Assembly: GCA_937901625.1 (NCBI GenBank)
Contig: CALDIE010000054.1
Coordinates: 1 to 5,310, forward strand
Length of the DNA stretch: 5,310 bases
Source of the DNA: an uncultured Lachnospiraceae bacterium
Lineage (GTDB): Bacteria > Bacillota > Clostridia > Lachnospirales > Lachnospiraceae
Direction of reading: 5' to 3'
The first letter of the stretch is position 1. Each line of letters begins with the position of its first letter. A program made the position numbers and the translations under genes. Of this stretch, positions 5,265-5,310 are shown piece after piece. Below the pieces are notes generated by a model. The model searched no databases. It was not told the DNA's origin and was given only the letters and a program-made list of their open reading frames with translations.

Positions 5265-5310
5265 AGATCGGAAGAGCGTCGTGTAGGGAAAGAGTGTAGA
5301 TCTCGGTGGT
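5265..5310 (+). other. Illumina TruSeq universal (P5-side) adapter, reverse complement (contamination)
   Basis: From 5265 the sequence is AGATCGGAAGAGCGTCGTGT and continues through the standard universal adapter to the window end. The join cuts gatA mid-gene: translation runs into IGRASCRERV, a well-known adapter-derived tail in databases, and stops at an adapter TAG (5297-5299). Confidence 0.98.

Overview
The window is one bacterial contig with Illumina library adapter at both ends (1-28 and 5265-5310), so the biological sequence is 29-5264. All genes are on the + strand and both outer genes are cut by the adapters: aspS lacks its 5' half and gatA lacks its 3' third. Gene style (strong AGGAGG ribosome sites, short intergenic gaps, canonical sigma-A promoters, GatCAB, the subtype of AspRS, and a VTC-domain plus DUF4956 pair) suggests a Firmicute of class Clostridia, most likely Lachnospiraceae from a gut or rumen sample. 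That placement is by recall of similar proteins, not by search.

Layout: (1) 29-934, C-terminal half of aspartyl-tRNA synthetase, followed by an intrinsic terminator at 955-1006. (2) 1080-1109, a near-consensus promoter leading into a compact three-gene operon, 1161-3769: a two-TM histidine-kinase-like protein whose phosphoacceptor His is replaced by Lys, a CYTH/VTC-domain protein (polyphosphate-polymerase-like), and a DUF4956 membrane protein. The last two genes overlap by 8 bases. (3) 3770-3947, a 178-base regulatory spacer with an extended -10 promoter, a branched GC-rich hairpin ending in a T-run, and 10-base tandem repeats. (4) 3948-5264, gatC and the 5' part of gatA, presumably followed by gatB outside the window.

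Functional reading: aspS and gatCA both belong to aminoacyl-tRNA formation. GatCAB amidates Glu-tRNA(Gln) and/or Asp-tRNA(Asn), and the latter is made by a non-discriminating AspRS. The middle operon is a separate unit with its own promoter and probable terminator. Its arrangement (kinase-dead sensor, soluble polyphosphate-polymerase-like enzyme, small membrane partner) is the part most likely to be an undercharacterised system, possibly a membrane-associated polyphosphate or nucleotide-derived polymer system gated by a pseudokinase. This function is inference. No RNA genes, CRISPR arrays, insertion sequences or reverse-strand genes could be supported.
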